Below are positions 29,092 through 37,822 of a stretch of 64,000 nt of DNA, piece after piece (the stretch's first letter is position 1; each line of letters opens with the position of its first letter). Location: assembly GCA_021498095.1 (NCBI GenBank), contig JAIZWK010000001.1, positions 1,723,666 through 1,787,665 of the forward strand, in the 5' to 3' direction. The stretch comes from Candidatus Harpocratesius repetitus. GTDB taxonomy: Archaea > Asgardarchaeota > Lokiarchaeia > Sigyniarchaeales > Promethearchaeaceae. A program made the translations under genes and the position numbers. The notes below the pieces were generated by a model. It worked only from the letters and a program-made list of their open reading frames with translations. It searched no databases and was not told the origin of the DNA.

Positions 29092-29417
29092 GGCATGATC
29101 TGTATCCGTTTTATAACCTTTGCGATCATTGTTAGGAAAAACCTAGTGCTCTCGCAACCTCTTCTCTAAAAACGGAAAATATGATTCATGCGGGCCAATA
29201 TTTCTTGTTGCGGAGTAGGGTTGCTGACGATCTCATCATTGCAAGCTCACGGCTGCCTCAGAGATGAGCCTAATTTCCGACTTAAAGAAATATTAACTCG
29301 GGGTTGTTGTCAGGATGCTTATGCTCGAAAATTTCATTCGGAGACTTGATACAGTCAATTAACCGTCTATCTCGTCCTCGGTATCACATGACAAAAAAAC
29401 GACCCGTCATTGTTCCC
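29092..29417. ncRNA. Candidate structured non-coding RNA (class not identified, strand uncertain)
   Basis: No long ORF and locally GC-rich. Nested complementary arms: CCGTTTT 29106-29112/AAAACGG 29169-29175 enclosing TGCGA 29121-29125/TCGCA 29152-29156; AATATTTCTT 29197-29206/AAGAAATATT 29285-29294 (10/10) enclosing CTCATC 29232-29237/GATGAG 29263-29268; hairpin GACT-TGATAC-AGTC 29343-29356. TATA-like ATATATAATTTTAT (minus) about 26 nt upstream of 29417. Confidence 0.5.
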
Positions 29418-29646
29418 TAAATTTATTAAAAGAATAAAATTATATATTCCTTCTTATGATAATTTTTTACTGATCAAAGTTGATCAACCACTATCATTGG
29501 TGGTTATTACAATAATAGATTGAGAGTTTATAAAGTTTTGGAAAAAAATTGAAGAGATCTCGCCTAAAATATGCCTAAAATCCACTGATTTGGCAATTTC
29601 AAAGAATTGGATTGTAAAAAAAAATTAAAATCTCGGAAATATTATG

Positions 29647-29781
29647 CTATCCATCAAATCCTTCTTCATTTTCTTCGCTCTGCTGCTTAGTAATCGGAGT
29701 ATCTTCAATTTTTTTGGAATTCTCAGTATTTGTTTCACCAGAAACTGGTAGTTCTTCTTTTTTGGTTTGTGCATCAGCCAT
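29647..29781 (-). CDS. Possible 44-aa acidic small protein
   Basis: ATG..TAG frame: MADAQTKKEELPVSGETNTENSKKIEDTPITKQQSEENEEGFDG*. Confidence 0.3.
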   Translation of the reverse strand: MADAQTKKEELPVSGETNTENSKKIEDTPITKQQSEENEEGFDG

Positions 29782-29839
29782 AATGATCAACCGTTTGATA
29801 GATTATGGTATATTTAAGGGTTATACGGTTTTGATTTGA

Positions 29840-30339
29840 TAGATTATTGATTATCGATACATCAAAAATTCTGCAAACATATTCTAAAAACGGAAATCCG
29901 AATCTTGTGAGCCGATCCTTATTGGCGATCAGCACCTGTGCCACCTTTCTCTGCACAATTTGCTACATCAGCCGCCACAACCCTCTGCGCATCGGATTCA
30001 AGCCTGAACCGTATTCTTTAATAATTTTTGCAGGTGATTCCTCAGTAAAATGCTCTTTGTGATATTTTTTCAAGCGTTCAACTTGTCTGTCAAGATTTCC
30101 ATCCTTTTCTGTTTGGCAGATGAGACTCTGGCATAAACATAGGTCGATTTTACCGTTTCCTCCGCTTGTTGGCATGGAAGATTAACCGATTCGGGCAGAA
30201 AATCCGCCAACTGTTCCTATAAGTATCGGCGGTGATTTCCAAATGTCCTTTTAGGAACGAGGTATCCTTTTTTATCCCATCTGCGTAGAGTTGCGGGAGT
30301 AACTCCAAGAAGGCATGAAGTTTCGGAGATAGTTAGTAT
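29840..30339 (-). pseudogene. Decayed IS607-type serine resolvase (TnpA)
   Basis: Minus-strand fragments: HTH LTISETSCLLGVTPATLRRWDKKGYLVPKRTFGNHRRYL(stop); YVYARVSSAKQK / (frameshift) DGNLDRQVERLKKYHKEHF...GSGLNPMRRGLWRLM(stop)QIVQRKVAQVLIANKDRLTRFGFPFLEYVCRIFDVSIIN. Confidence 0.88.
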
Positions 30340-30523
30340 AGAATTAAATTTGGGGAAGATCTATATAAATTAAGCGATCAATGATCAAGTTTGATCAAAA
30401 ATTTTTTTGCTGTTGATAAGTTTCATTATAGTTAATATGTTGATCTAAATGATATCGTGATATTATTTGGATATCTCCTAAATATTAACCGAATCTAAAT
30501 CAATCAATATTTTTTGGTTTTAT

Positions 30524-30928
30524 ATGGCATTCCCTGAAAGTGCAGTGGAAAAATATAATACAAATTCTGATGTAAAAATTAATGAATTAGAAAATGCGAA
30601 TCAGGGTCTTCTAACACGCCAAATGCTTCAGAAATTTACTTACTCAATTAAGAAGTGTTTTCCCACATGTGTGGCGACGGTTTTGACCGATCCTCATGGA
30701 TTTCCTGTTTATTCTGAAATTGAAGCCGATTTGGATGAAAATTTACTCGCACTTAGTGCCATTGAAGAACGGCGCAAATTTCTTGATTTGCATGAGTATC
30801 ACAAGATTATTAAACCAGTCGGAAAAGAAATTCGAATGATAATTCTTCTCAAAAAAGCAAGGCAAAACTACGTGCATTACGGCAATTTTGAGCGAACTTT
30901 CAAATATCATGCTAAACAGATGGGTTAG
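30524..30928 (+). CDS. Small protein, possibly divergent Roadblock-like
   Basis: CVATVLTDPHGFPVYSEIEADLDENLLALSAIEE is Roadblock-like; weak. Confidence 0.5.
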   Translation: MAFPESAVEKYNTNSDVKINELENANQGLLTRQMLQKFTYSIKKCFPTCVATVLTDPHGFPVYSEIEADLDENLLALSAIEERRKFLDLHEYHKIIKPVGKEIRMIILLKKARQNYVHYGNFERTFKYHAKQMG

Positions 30929-31019
30929 CCGCATTAAAAAAGAGATTTTGATAATGTTTTCAAAAATTGATTGATTATTTTTAGAAATTCAATAAATGAT
31001 ATTATTGTTATTTTTTTTA

Positions 31020-31976
31020 TTATTTATTACATCGTTTGGTTGGAAGTACAATATTTAGTTTGGTCACCAATTCTTTAAAGCGGTTCCTGACTGTAACTTC
31101 AGTTACTTGGGAAATACGCGCAATATCTCTCTGAGTTCGACGTTCTCTATAATATATCGATGCAACATATATAGCTGCGGCTGCCACACCTGTAGGACCT
31201 CTTCCTGATGTTAATCCTCTTTTCTCAGCAAGTGCTATTATTTGGTTGGCTTTTTTCGCTACTCTAGCGCTTAATTTCAATTCTGAAACAAACCGATTAA
31301 CATAATCAGTAGCTTTAGTTGGATTGGAAGATAAATTAAGTTTTGAAGCTACAAATCGATAACTTCTTCCAATTTCTTTTTTATCTACTCTTGCGTTTTC
31401 TGAAATTTCCTGCAATGTTCGAGGAATTTTGCACATTCGACATGCTGCATAAAGAGATGCTGCTGCAACTCCCTCAATTGACCTTCCTCTTATTAAATGG
31501 TTACTAACAGCAGAACGGTATATTTTAGCTGCTGATTCACGTAAATTTTTCGGTAATCCTAAAACTGAGCTCATACGATCTAATTCAGAAAGTGCAAACG
31601 TAAGATTTCTTTCGGTTGCATCAGAAACTCGAATACGGGACTGCCAGCGACGCAATCGATAGATTTGACTTCGCAATCGAGAAGGAATTTCACGACCCGC
31701 ATAATCACGATTTTTCCAATCAATGATGGTGCTTAAACCTTGATCGTGAATAGTTAAAGTCATTGGTGCACCAACCCTGGTACGTTTCTCTCTTTGATCT
31801 GAATCGAAAGCACGCCATTCTGCGCCTGGATCGATTAATTTAGTACTCAAAACTAAGCCACAATGAGGACAGATTACTTCTCCTCGTTGAGTATCCATAA
31901 TTGTATCATAACTATGGCATATTGGACAATAATCGTTTGTATCCATATCATCAAATTCTGTGCTTTTTTCCATCAA
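31020..31976 (-). CDS. tfb: Transcription initiation factor B (canonical)
   Basis: Zinc ribbon [50 protein letters not shown]-reader/linker; two cyclin repeats. Confidence 0.97.
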   Translation of the reverse strand: MMEKSTEFDDMDTNDYCPICHSYDTIMDTQRGEVICPHCGLVLSTKLIDPGAEWRAFDSDQREKRTRVGAPMTLTIHDQGLSTIIDWKNRDYAGREIPSRLRSQIYRLRRWQSRIRVSDATERNLTFALSELDRMSSVLGLPKNLRESAAKIYRSAVSNHLIRGRSIEGVAAASLYAACRMCKIPRTLQEISENARVDKKEIGRSYRFVASKLNLSSNPTKATDYVNRFVSELKLSARVAKKANQIIALAEKRGLTSGRGPTGVAAAAIYVASIYYRERRTQRDIARISQVTEVTVRNRFKELVTKLNIVLPTKRCNK

Positions 31977-32009
31977 GTAAATACCTCTTGTTTAAAGATT
32001 AGATTAAGT

Positions 32010-32450
32010 TTAAGATTTTTGGAGATCTGATTTGTAAGATTTTGAATTAAAACTTTTAGGTTTGGGATTTTTATTTTTGAACGCTTTAGGATTTCCTTTT
32101 GGATTTGCAGTTAACCTTAATTTCGGATTTTTTGGATTTGATTTAGAATGAAACTTTGCTTTTTTAATTTTAGTTCTCCGTGACTTTTGAGCAGAAGAGA
32201 GTGTGAATAAAGCAGATCCTTTTTTAATATTGTATTTTTTAAAAATTTCTGCATCTGAATGAAATGGTTTGACCGAAACAAATGGTTTATTCACAGGACC
32301 AAAAATATCTGTGATGATACCTATTTTTTGCTTTTCTGAAGAATATACTTTTTCTCCAATATCAGGTAGCTTTTTATCAAAAGCTCCTTCAATACTTCGC
32401 AAAATGATATGATTTGAATGAGCAATGCCGATAATTTTCCCAATGTTCAC
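32010..32450 (-). CDS. gar1: H/ACA RNP protein Gar1-like
   Basis: GKIIGIAHSNHIILRS...PDIGEKVYSSEKQKIGIITDIFGPVNKPFVSVKP; basic tail; adjacent to tfb. Confidence 0.88.
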   Translation of the reverse strand: MNIGKIIGIAHSNHIILRSIEGAFDKKLPDIGEKVYSSEKQKIGIITDIFGPVNKPFVSVKPFHSDAEIFKKYNIKKGSALFTLSSAQKSRRTKIKKAKFHSKSNPKNPKLRLTANPKGNPKAFKNKNPKPKSFNSKSYKSDLQKS

Positions 32451-32784
32451 AGTTCAAGAGCTCCCAAGGTACGATTATAAATTGATTAGGAAATATGAAA
32501 AAAAATCCCAAATGGTTGAGAATGGTTCAAATATATTATAATAAAAAAGGGAATAACCATTTAAATCTTCGGATGAGACCCCATTTACTTAAAAAAATCT
32601 TGAAGTAAATCCAAATTTACCCGAACGAAAAAATAGAAGAAATAATATTTCCACTGTTCTTGTTTCTAAGCTTTTATTCGCTTTAGCGGATTTACTAAGA
32701 ATTTAATTTTAAATGAAATTTAGGAAAATATTTTTACCCAAATGGTAATCCAATAAAAAAAATTACAACTTAAAAGTTTTATTA

Positions 32785-33531
32785 TTATTTTTTTCTCACT
32801 AATTCTTTTTGGTTAATGGGTGGGAGATCCATTAATTTATTACGAGAATCATATTTACTAAGATCAATTTTAGACGCATGTGAATTAATAATTTGCTTTA
32901 AAGCTTTAATTCCCTTATTCGTTTTAGTGGAAGTTTCAATAATCCCTATTAAGCCTTGAGATGATGAAGTATCATTATTTACATTTATATCAAATTCATT
33001 TAACGCAGTGTTAAGTTTTTCTTTCACAATGGCAAGCTTGTATGAATTCAGTTTGTCAACTTTGTTAAGAACAAGTAAACATGGAATATTAAGATTTATC
33101 ATAAACTGAACAAGTTCAATAGATAATGGAATTGTTTCTTGATTTTGAAAAAACCACTTCTCTAGTTCTGATTCTAAACGATCTAAACTTATTACAATCA
33201 ACATTAGGAAGATATTCTTCTGATCTAATTGGATATAACGCAGAATTTGATCTTGAACCCGTCCTTCTGAACTTCGATCTAATCTTACCATCCTACCAAA
33301 GCCAGGTAAATCAATTACGTGATAGTTTAAAGCAGGATCGTTAATTATAGTTAATCTTATGGTAGAACCTGCTGTTTTACCTACTTTACTCTTATACCAT
33401 TTTGGATGGCTTAATAAGAGGCGCGTAAGACTGCTTTTACCAACATTTGAATTACCGATTAAGCAAAGTCTGGGGAAATTTCCACGTGGGTAAGAAAATT
33501 TAATTCTATTTTTGGATGATTTTTTTCCCAT
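32785..33531 (-). CDS. engB: EngB-type GTPase
   Basis: LCLIGNSNVGKSSLTRLLL, GKTAGSTIRLT, VIDLPGFG, LVLNKVDKLN. Confidence 0.88.
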   Translation of the reverse strand: MGKKSSKNRIKFSYPRGNFPRLCLIGNSNVGKSSLTRLLLSHPKWYKSKVGKTAGSTIRLTIINDPALNYHVIDLPGFGRMVRLDRSSEGRVQDQILRYIQLDQKNIFLMLIVISLDRLESELEKWFFQNQETIPLSIELVQFMINLNIPCLLVLNKVDKLNSYKLAIVKEKLNTALNEFDINVNNDTSSSQGLIGIIETSTKTNKGIKALKQIINSHASKIDLSKYDSRNKLMDLPPINQKELVRKK

Positions 33532-33563
33532 CTATTGTCACTTTCTTTGATTAAAATAGAATT

Positions 33564-34361
33564 TTATATATCTAGAAAATCATCTTTTAAGAAATCTTGA
33601 AACATTTTTGTTTTTTCAGATTTTGTTAATATAGGACGCTCTGAGATAGGATCTCCAACTATATTTAAGATTTCTTTCATATGATCTGGATTTATTGCTA
33701 AAACTAATTTTCCATCTTTAAATTGAACTACTTTTTCATCATAAAGCTGTAAGCGAAGAATGAAACCCAGACCAAAATAAAATTTATGCTCTTCAATTGG
33801 CTCTACAGGATTTTTGCTAGTAACTTCTTTTAGTGCTTCATATAAAGTCTGTTTAGATGCTTGGTGATCTTCAATGTTGAAAACTAAATGCCATAAGGCA
33901 TGATATATTATTTTATTACGCCGTTTACTTAGATTATTGATGAATTGTTCTTTTGAAACGGTTTTTATTCCCATTTCTTTTCTTTTCTTTTGGATTTCTT
34001 CTTCCATACGGGCTTCTAAATCAGCGTCTATTTCTGGTTGAAATTCTATTTGGTTATTTTCTAATGGCTCTGTTTCTTCTTCAAATTCGCTTTCTATGTC
34101 TTCTATGTCCATCAAATTTTCAGCAATTGCTGCTTCCATGTCTTCTAAGTCTTGTTCAGTGAATTCATCTTGTTCCAATTCAGAAAAGTTCAATAATTCT
34201 TCTTTAAGATTTTTATTAGTAAGATTGCTTATCGTATTATCTTCTTGATTTGGTGCACTCATATTGTCAATTTCTTTATTTTCGACAGAATTACTTTCAT
34301 TTTCTTTTTTATCATCTTCAATTTCTTTATTTTTCTGATTAGGTATTGAAGGATCTTCCAT
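33564..34361 (-). CDS. Protein with acidic disordered N-terminus, unknown function
   Basis: Asp/Glu/Asn-rich first ~120 aa then ordered helical C-terminal part. Confidence 0.6.
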   Translation of the reverse strand: MEDPSIPNQKNKEIEDDKKENESNSVENKEIDNMSAPNQEDNTISNLTNKNLKEELLNFSELEQDEFTEQDLEDMEAAIAENLMDIEDIESEFEEETEPLENNQIEFQPEIDADLEARMEEEIQKKRKEMGIKTVSKEQFINNLSKRRNKIIYHALWHLVFNIEDHQASKQTLYEALKEVTSKNPVEPIEEHKFYFGLGFILRLQLYDEKVVQFKDGKLVLAINPDHMKEILNIVGDPISERPILTKSEKTKMFQDFLKDDFLDI

Positions 34362-34479
34362 ATCTCTCAGTTAATATCAAAACAATTACAAATTTAGAGT
34401 TATGTATATGAGAGCAATATTGGAGATTTTAAAGTGCAAAGCCGTATACTTTATGTGAAATCGTGTATTTTTAAAAACC

Positions 34480-35199
34480 ATGAAATCGAAAGAATTTCTG
34501 AACGGAATTGAGTTGATAATATTCGATTACGATGGAGTTCTTTACAATATGATTGATCCCTTACGTGAGACTGTTATTGAGGGTATTAATAAATTCAGTC
34601 TTCAATCAAATGGGCTTAATGAAGACATGCGGGAAGTATTTCGTGTGCTTGAATTCGCTTTAACGAGATCAGTTGCCGATCAAATTTTAGATTCTAAAGA
34701 AATGCTTGATATAAAATTACTTGATGGATTTCCTTTATTGAAGCGATTACGCATAGCTACATTCTTTTATGGTGATTTTCGCGCTAAAACTCAAGAACCT
34801 AAACTTTTTGATGGGGTCATTGATTTAATAAAGAAATTGCATGCTAAAAGTATCAAATTGGCTGTTTTATCAAATAGTGCTAAAAAGTATATTGATAGCA
34901 CTTTAGAAGCTTATGAATTACGCTCTTATTTTAATACAATTTTAGGTGCTGCAGAAGTGACGAAAGTCAAGCCAGATCCAGAAGGATTATTAAAAATCAT
35001 GGAAATTGAAGGGGTGAAGCCTAAAAAAACTCTTTTTATAGGAGATATGGTTTCAGATATTGATGCGGGAAAAAATGCACATATTCACACCATTGCGGTC
35101 GCCAGTGGAATTCTACCGAGAGAAAAATTGGAAGCTGCACAACCCTATGCCCTAGTATCAAATATTAGGGAACTAATTGATCTTTTTGGGTTAAAATAA
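34480..35199 (+). CDS. HAD-superfamily hydrolase
   Basis: IIFDYDGVLYN (DxDG), LAVLSNSAK, KVKPDPEG, LFIGDMVSDIDAGKNA. Confidence 0.93.
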   Translation: MKSKEFLNGIELIIFDYDGVLYNMIDPLRETVIEGINKFSLQSNGLNEDMREVFRVLEFALTRSVADQILDSKEMLDIKLLDGFPLLKRLRIATFFYGDFRAKTQEPKLFDGVIDLIKKLHAKSIKLAVLSNSAKKYIDSTLEAYELRSYFNTILGAAEVTKVKPDPEGLLKIMEIEGVKPKKTLFIGDMVSDIDAGKNAHIHTIAVASGILPREKLEAAQPYALVSNIRELIDLFGLK

Positions 35200-35274
35200 C
35201 TTCATTGGAAAAGAAAAAAAGCAAAAAAGTCAAAAATTACCTCTCGTTATTGCAACTATAATAATTCATGGAAA

Positions 35275-37359
35275 GTGATAGAAATGAAAATATTGATGAT
35301 ACATAGTAATGGAGCTACAATGAAGAAGTATGCTCCTGCCACATCCAAACCTCAAGAGTACTCTGAGAAAGAACTTCAATTGGAAGGAAAAGTGCTTGTT
35401 TGTTTTATCTCAGTTGAAGATCAAGATACATTTGATATAAATATTATTTCAAATCAAGCAGTTAATGAAATACTTAATGCTGTTGACTTAATTGAAACGT
35501 TTCCTGAGAAAATTAAGGAAAAAAATGCAGAAGTAGAGAAATTTAACGATGGTTTGAAAAAAGCGCAAGAAAAAGGATTTAGGAAAAATGAAAATCCCAA
35601 ACAGAAAAAATCGTTAATACTAGACCCTTCTATGTATAAAGTAGATAAGATTTTGGTTTATCCATGGGCTCATCTCAGCAATTTTCTTAGTCAAGAATCA
35701 ACTGCCATGGAAGTATGTCCAACAATTGCTAAAATCTTAAAAGAAAAAGGTTTTGACGCTTATTTCTCTCCTTTTGGATGGTATAAAGCATTTACTTTAG
35801 ATTGTCTTGGACATGAAGTTGCAGAAATGTATCGAGACGTACCTTTGGCACTGTTGTCTACAGATGTAAGAGCAAAATCTGTTTTTAAAATTGTAAATCC
35901 TGACAAATCAATTGAATTTTTCTGTGATAGTTCTGAAGAGGGTAAGAAAAAGGCAAAAATTCCTAAAAAATATCCTAAAGACTTTAGAGATTTTATTAAA
36001 GCAGAAGTCCTCAGCTCACGTGAAGCTGGACGCGAAGAACCTGCGCACATTAAATTAATGAAAAGGTTTGAACTTGCTGATTTTGATGATGCAACAGATG
36101 CTGGAAATTTAAGATGGTACACAAAAGGTTTACTGATGAAAAATTTGCTTCGTGAATATGTAGAGAATCAAGTTGTAGAACATGGTGCTATTTATGTTGA
36201 TACACCTGTCATGTATACCGTTAAAAATAAGAAGTTGACAGCACAAACTGCTCGATTCCCTGCCCGTACTTATTGGGTTCACAGTGGAAATAATCGATTT
36301 TTACTCCGATTTGCTTCTGATTTTCTATTATTTAATATGTTTTCTCAAATGAATATAAAAGCGGAGCAATTGCCCATTCGTGCTTATGAATATGAACAAT
36401 ATGCATTTCGAAGGGAACAGGCAGGAGAATTAGCCGGATTACGTCGTCTTCGTGCTTTTACAATGCCTGACATGCACACTTTATGTAAAGATCTTCCACA
36501 GGCTGTGAAAGAATTTAAAGATCAATTTATCTTATCTAATAAAATCCTGCGAGATCTTGGCTTAAAATCATATATGATTATTAGAACAACTGAAGATTTT
36601 TGGGAAGAAAATAAAGATTGGATTTTAGAAATTATTTCATCTGAAGGAGAACCTGCATTAATAGAACTTTGGCCAGAACGATATTACTATTTCATTTTAA
36701 AATATGAGCGCCCAGTTCTTTCTGCTCAAGGACATACTGCTTGTCTTTGTACAAATCAAATTGATGTTGAATCTGCTCAAGAATTTGTAGAACAATATGG
36801 AGAAAAAAGACAAAAATATAATATTAAGTGGCATGATAAATCTGGTAATGAAGGACATCCTATAATTTTACATAATTCTCCATCAGGTGCAATTGAACGA
36901 GTAATTTGGGCTCTGTTAGAATCAAGTGAAAGATATAAGGATACTAAGGTTCCTGGATTTCCATTATGGCTTTCACCTGTTCAATGTCGTGTTGTATCAG
37001 TAAGTGAAAAAGAAAAAGAGTATGCTGAAAAAATTGTCGAAAATCTGAATCAAATCAATATTCGCTGCGATTTTGATGATCGAGACGAAAAAATAGGTAA
37101 AAAGATTAGAAGTGCTGAAATTGAATGGATCCCATATACTATAATTGTAGGAGCGAAAGAAATGGAGAATAGGACAATATCTATTCGAAAAAGGTTAACA
37201 GGAAAACCTTTTGTTAATGGAAATTCAAGTGAGCAAATTAATGATATTTCACTTGATTCATTAATTTCGGAATTAGAACAAGAATTATCCGGATTTCCAA
37301 GAAAAACACTACCAAAACCATTCCGTCGTTTCAGCTCTCGGATATTTTTCAGACAATAA
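35275..37359 (+). CDS. thrS: Threonyl-tRNA synthetase (archaeal type with N-terminal editing-like domain)
   Basis: N-terminal MKILMIHSNGATMKKYAPAT; class II catalytic domain with MLRFASDF-like, AYEYEQYAFRREQAGELAGLRRLRAFTMPDMH; anticodon-binding C-terminus. Internal ATG at 35284 is the likelier start. Confidence 0.93.
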   Translation: MIEMKILMIHSNGATMKKYAPATSKPQEYSEKELQLEGKVLVCFISVEDQDTFDINIISNQAVNEILNAVDLIETFPEKIKEKNAEVEKFNDGLKKAQEKGFRKNENPKQKKSLILDPSMYKVDKILVYPWAHLSNFLSQESTAMEVCPTIAKILKEKGFDAYFSPFGWYKAFTLDCLGHEVAEMYRDVPLALLSTDVRAKSVFKIVNPDKSIEFFCDSSEEGKKKAKIPKKYPKDFRDFIKAEVLSSREAGREEPAHIKLMKRFELADFDDATDAGNLRWYTKGLLMKNLLREYVENQVVEHGAIYVDTPVMYTVKNKKLTAQTARFPARTYWVHSGNNRFLLRFASDFLLFNMFSQMNIKAEQLPIRAYEYEQYAFRREQAGELAGLRRLRAFTMPDMHTLCKDLPQAVKEFKDQFILSNKILRDLGLKSYMIIRTTEDFWEENKDWILEIISSEGEPALIELWPERYYYFILKYERPVLSAQGHTACLCTNQIDVESAQEFVEQYGEKRQKYNIKWHDKSGNEGHPIILHNSPSGAIERVIWALLESSERYKDTKVPGFPLWLSPVQCRVVSVSEKEKEYAEKIVENLNQINIRCDFDDRDEKIGKKIRSAEIEWIPYTIIVGAKEMENRTISIRKRLTGKPFVNGNSSEQINDISLDSLISELEQELSGFPRKTLPKPFRRFSSRIFFRQ

Positions 37360-37822
37360 AGGAAAGAGAGAAGCGATCAAGATTGTTACTTTTTTTTAGT
37401 TTTTACTTATCCCAAGAAACAAAATTTTAATTATTGAAAATAAGGGGAAATTTTTCCCATTTAGATTTATTATGAATTTTTTTATTTTTTCTTCGGTTCT
37501 ATTCGATAATAATAATCAATTCTTATAGAACATTATCAAAAAAATAAAAAAGCATTCTGTGTTTAATTAAAATAGAATTTATTATATTATTTCGTGATGT
37601 CCTAATGCCAGAAATTGAAATTGATTTTAATATTTTTTTCCCTTCAGAACATGTATTCAATAGTTATATTGAAATATTAAAAATACGCAATGTTTCACCA
37701 GAAATTGGTATCAACCCTGAAAAAAGAAAATTCTTCTAATTATATAACTAATTATCTTATTTTACAATTGAAAAAAGTTGTATTTTTTATTTTTTGTGTC
37801 ATTTTAGATAAAATTAAAAATG

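Noticed and set aside
29092-29417. Direct call of the structured region as RNase P RNA or SRP RNA
   Set aside because: Size fits, but the diagnostic core motifs could not be located on either strand by eye, so class was left open.
29774-29956. 60-aa ORF as an independent gene
   Set aside because: It is a piece of the decayed IS607 resolvase (NKDRLTRFGFPFLEY), not a separate gene.
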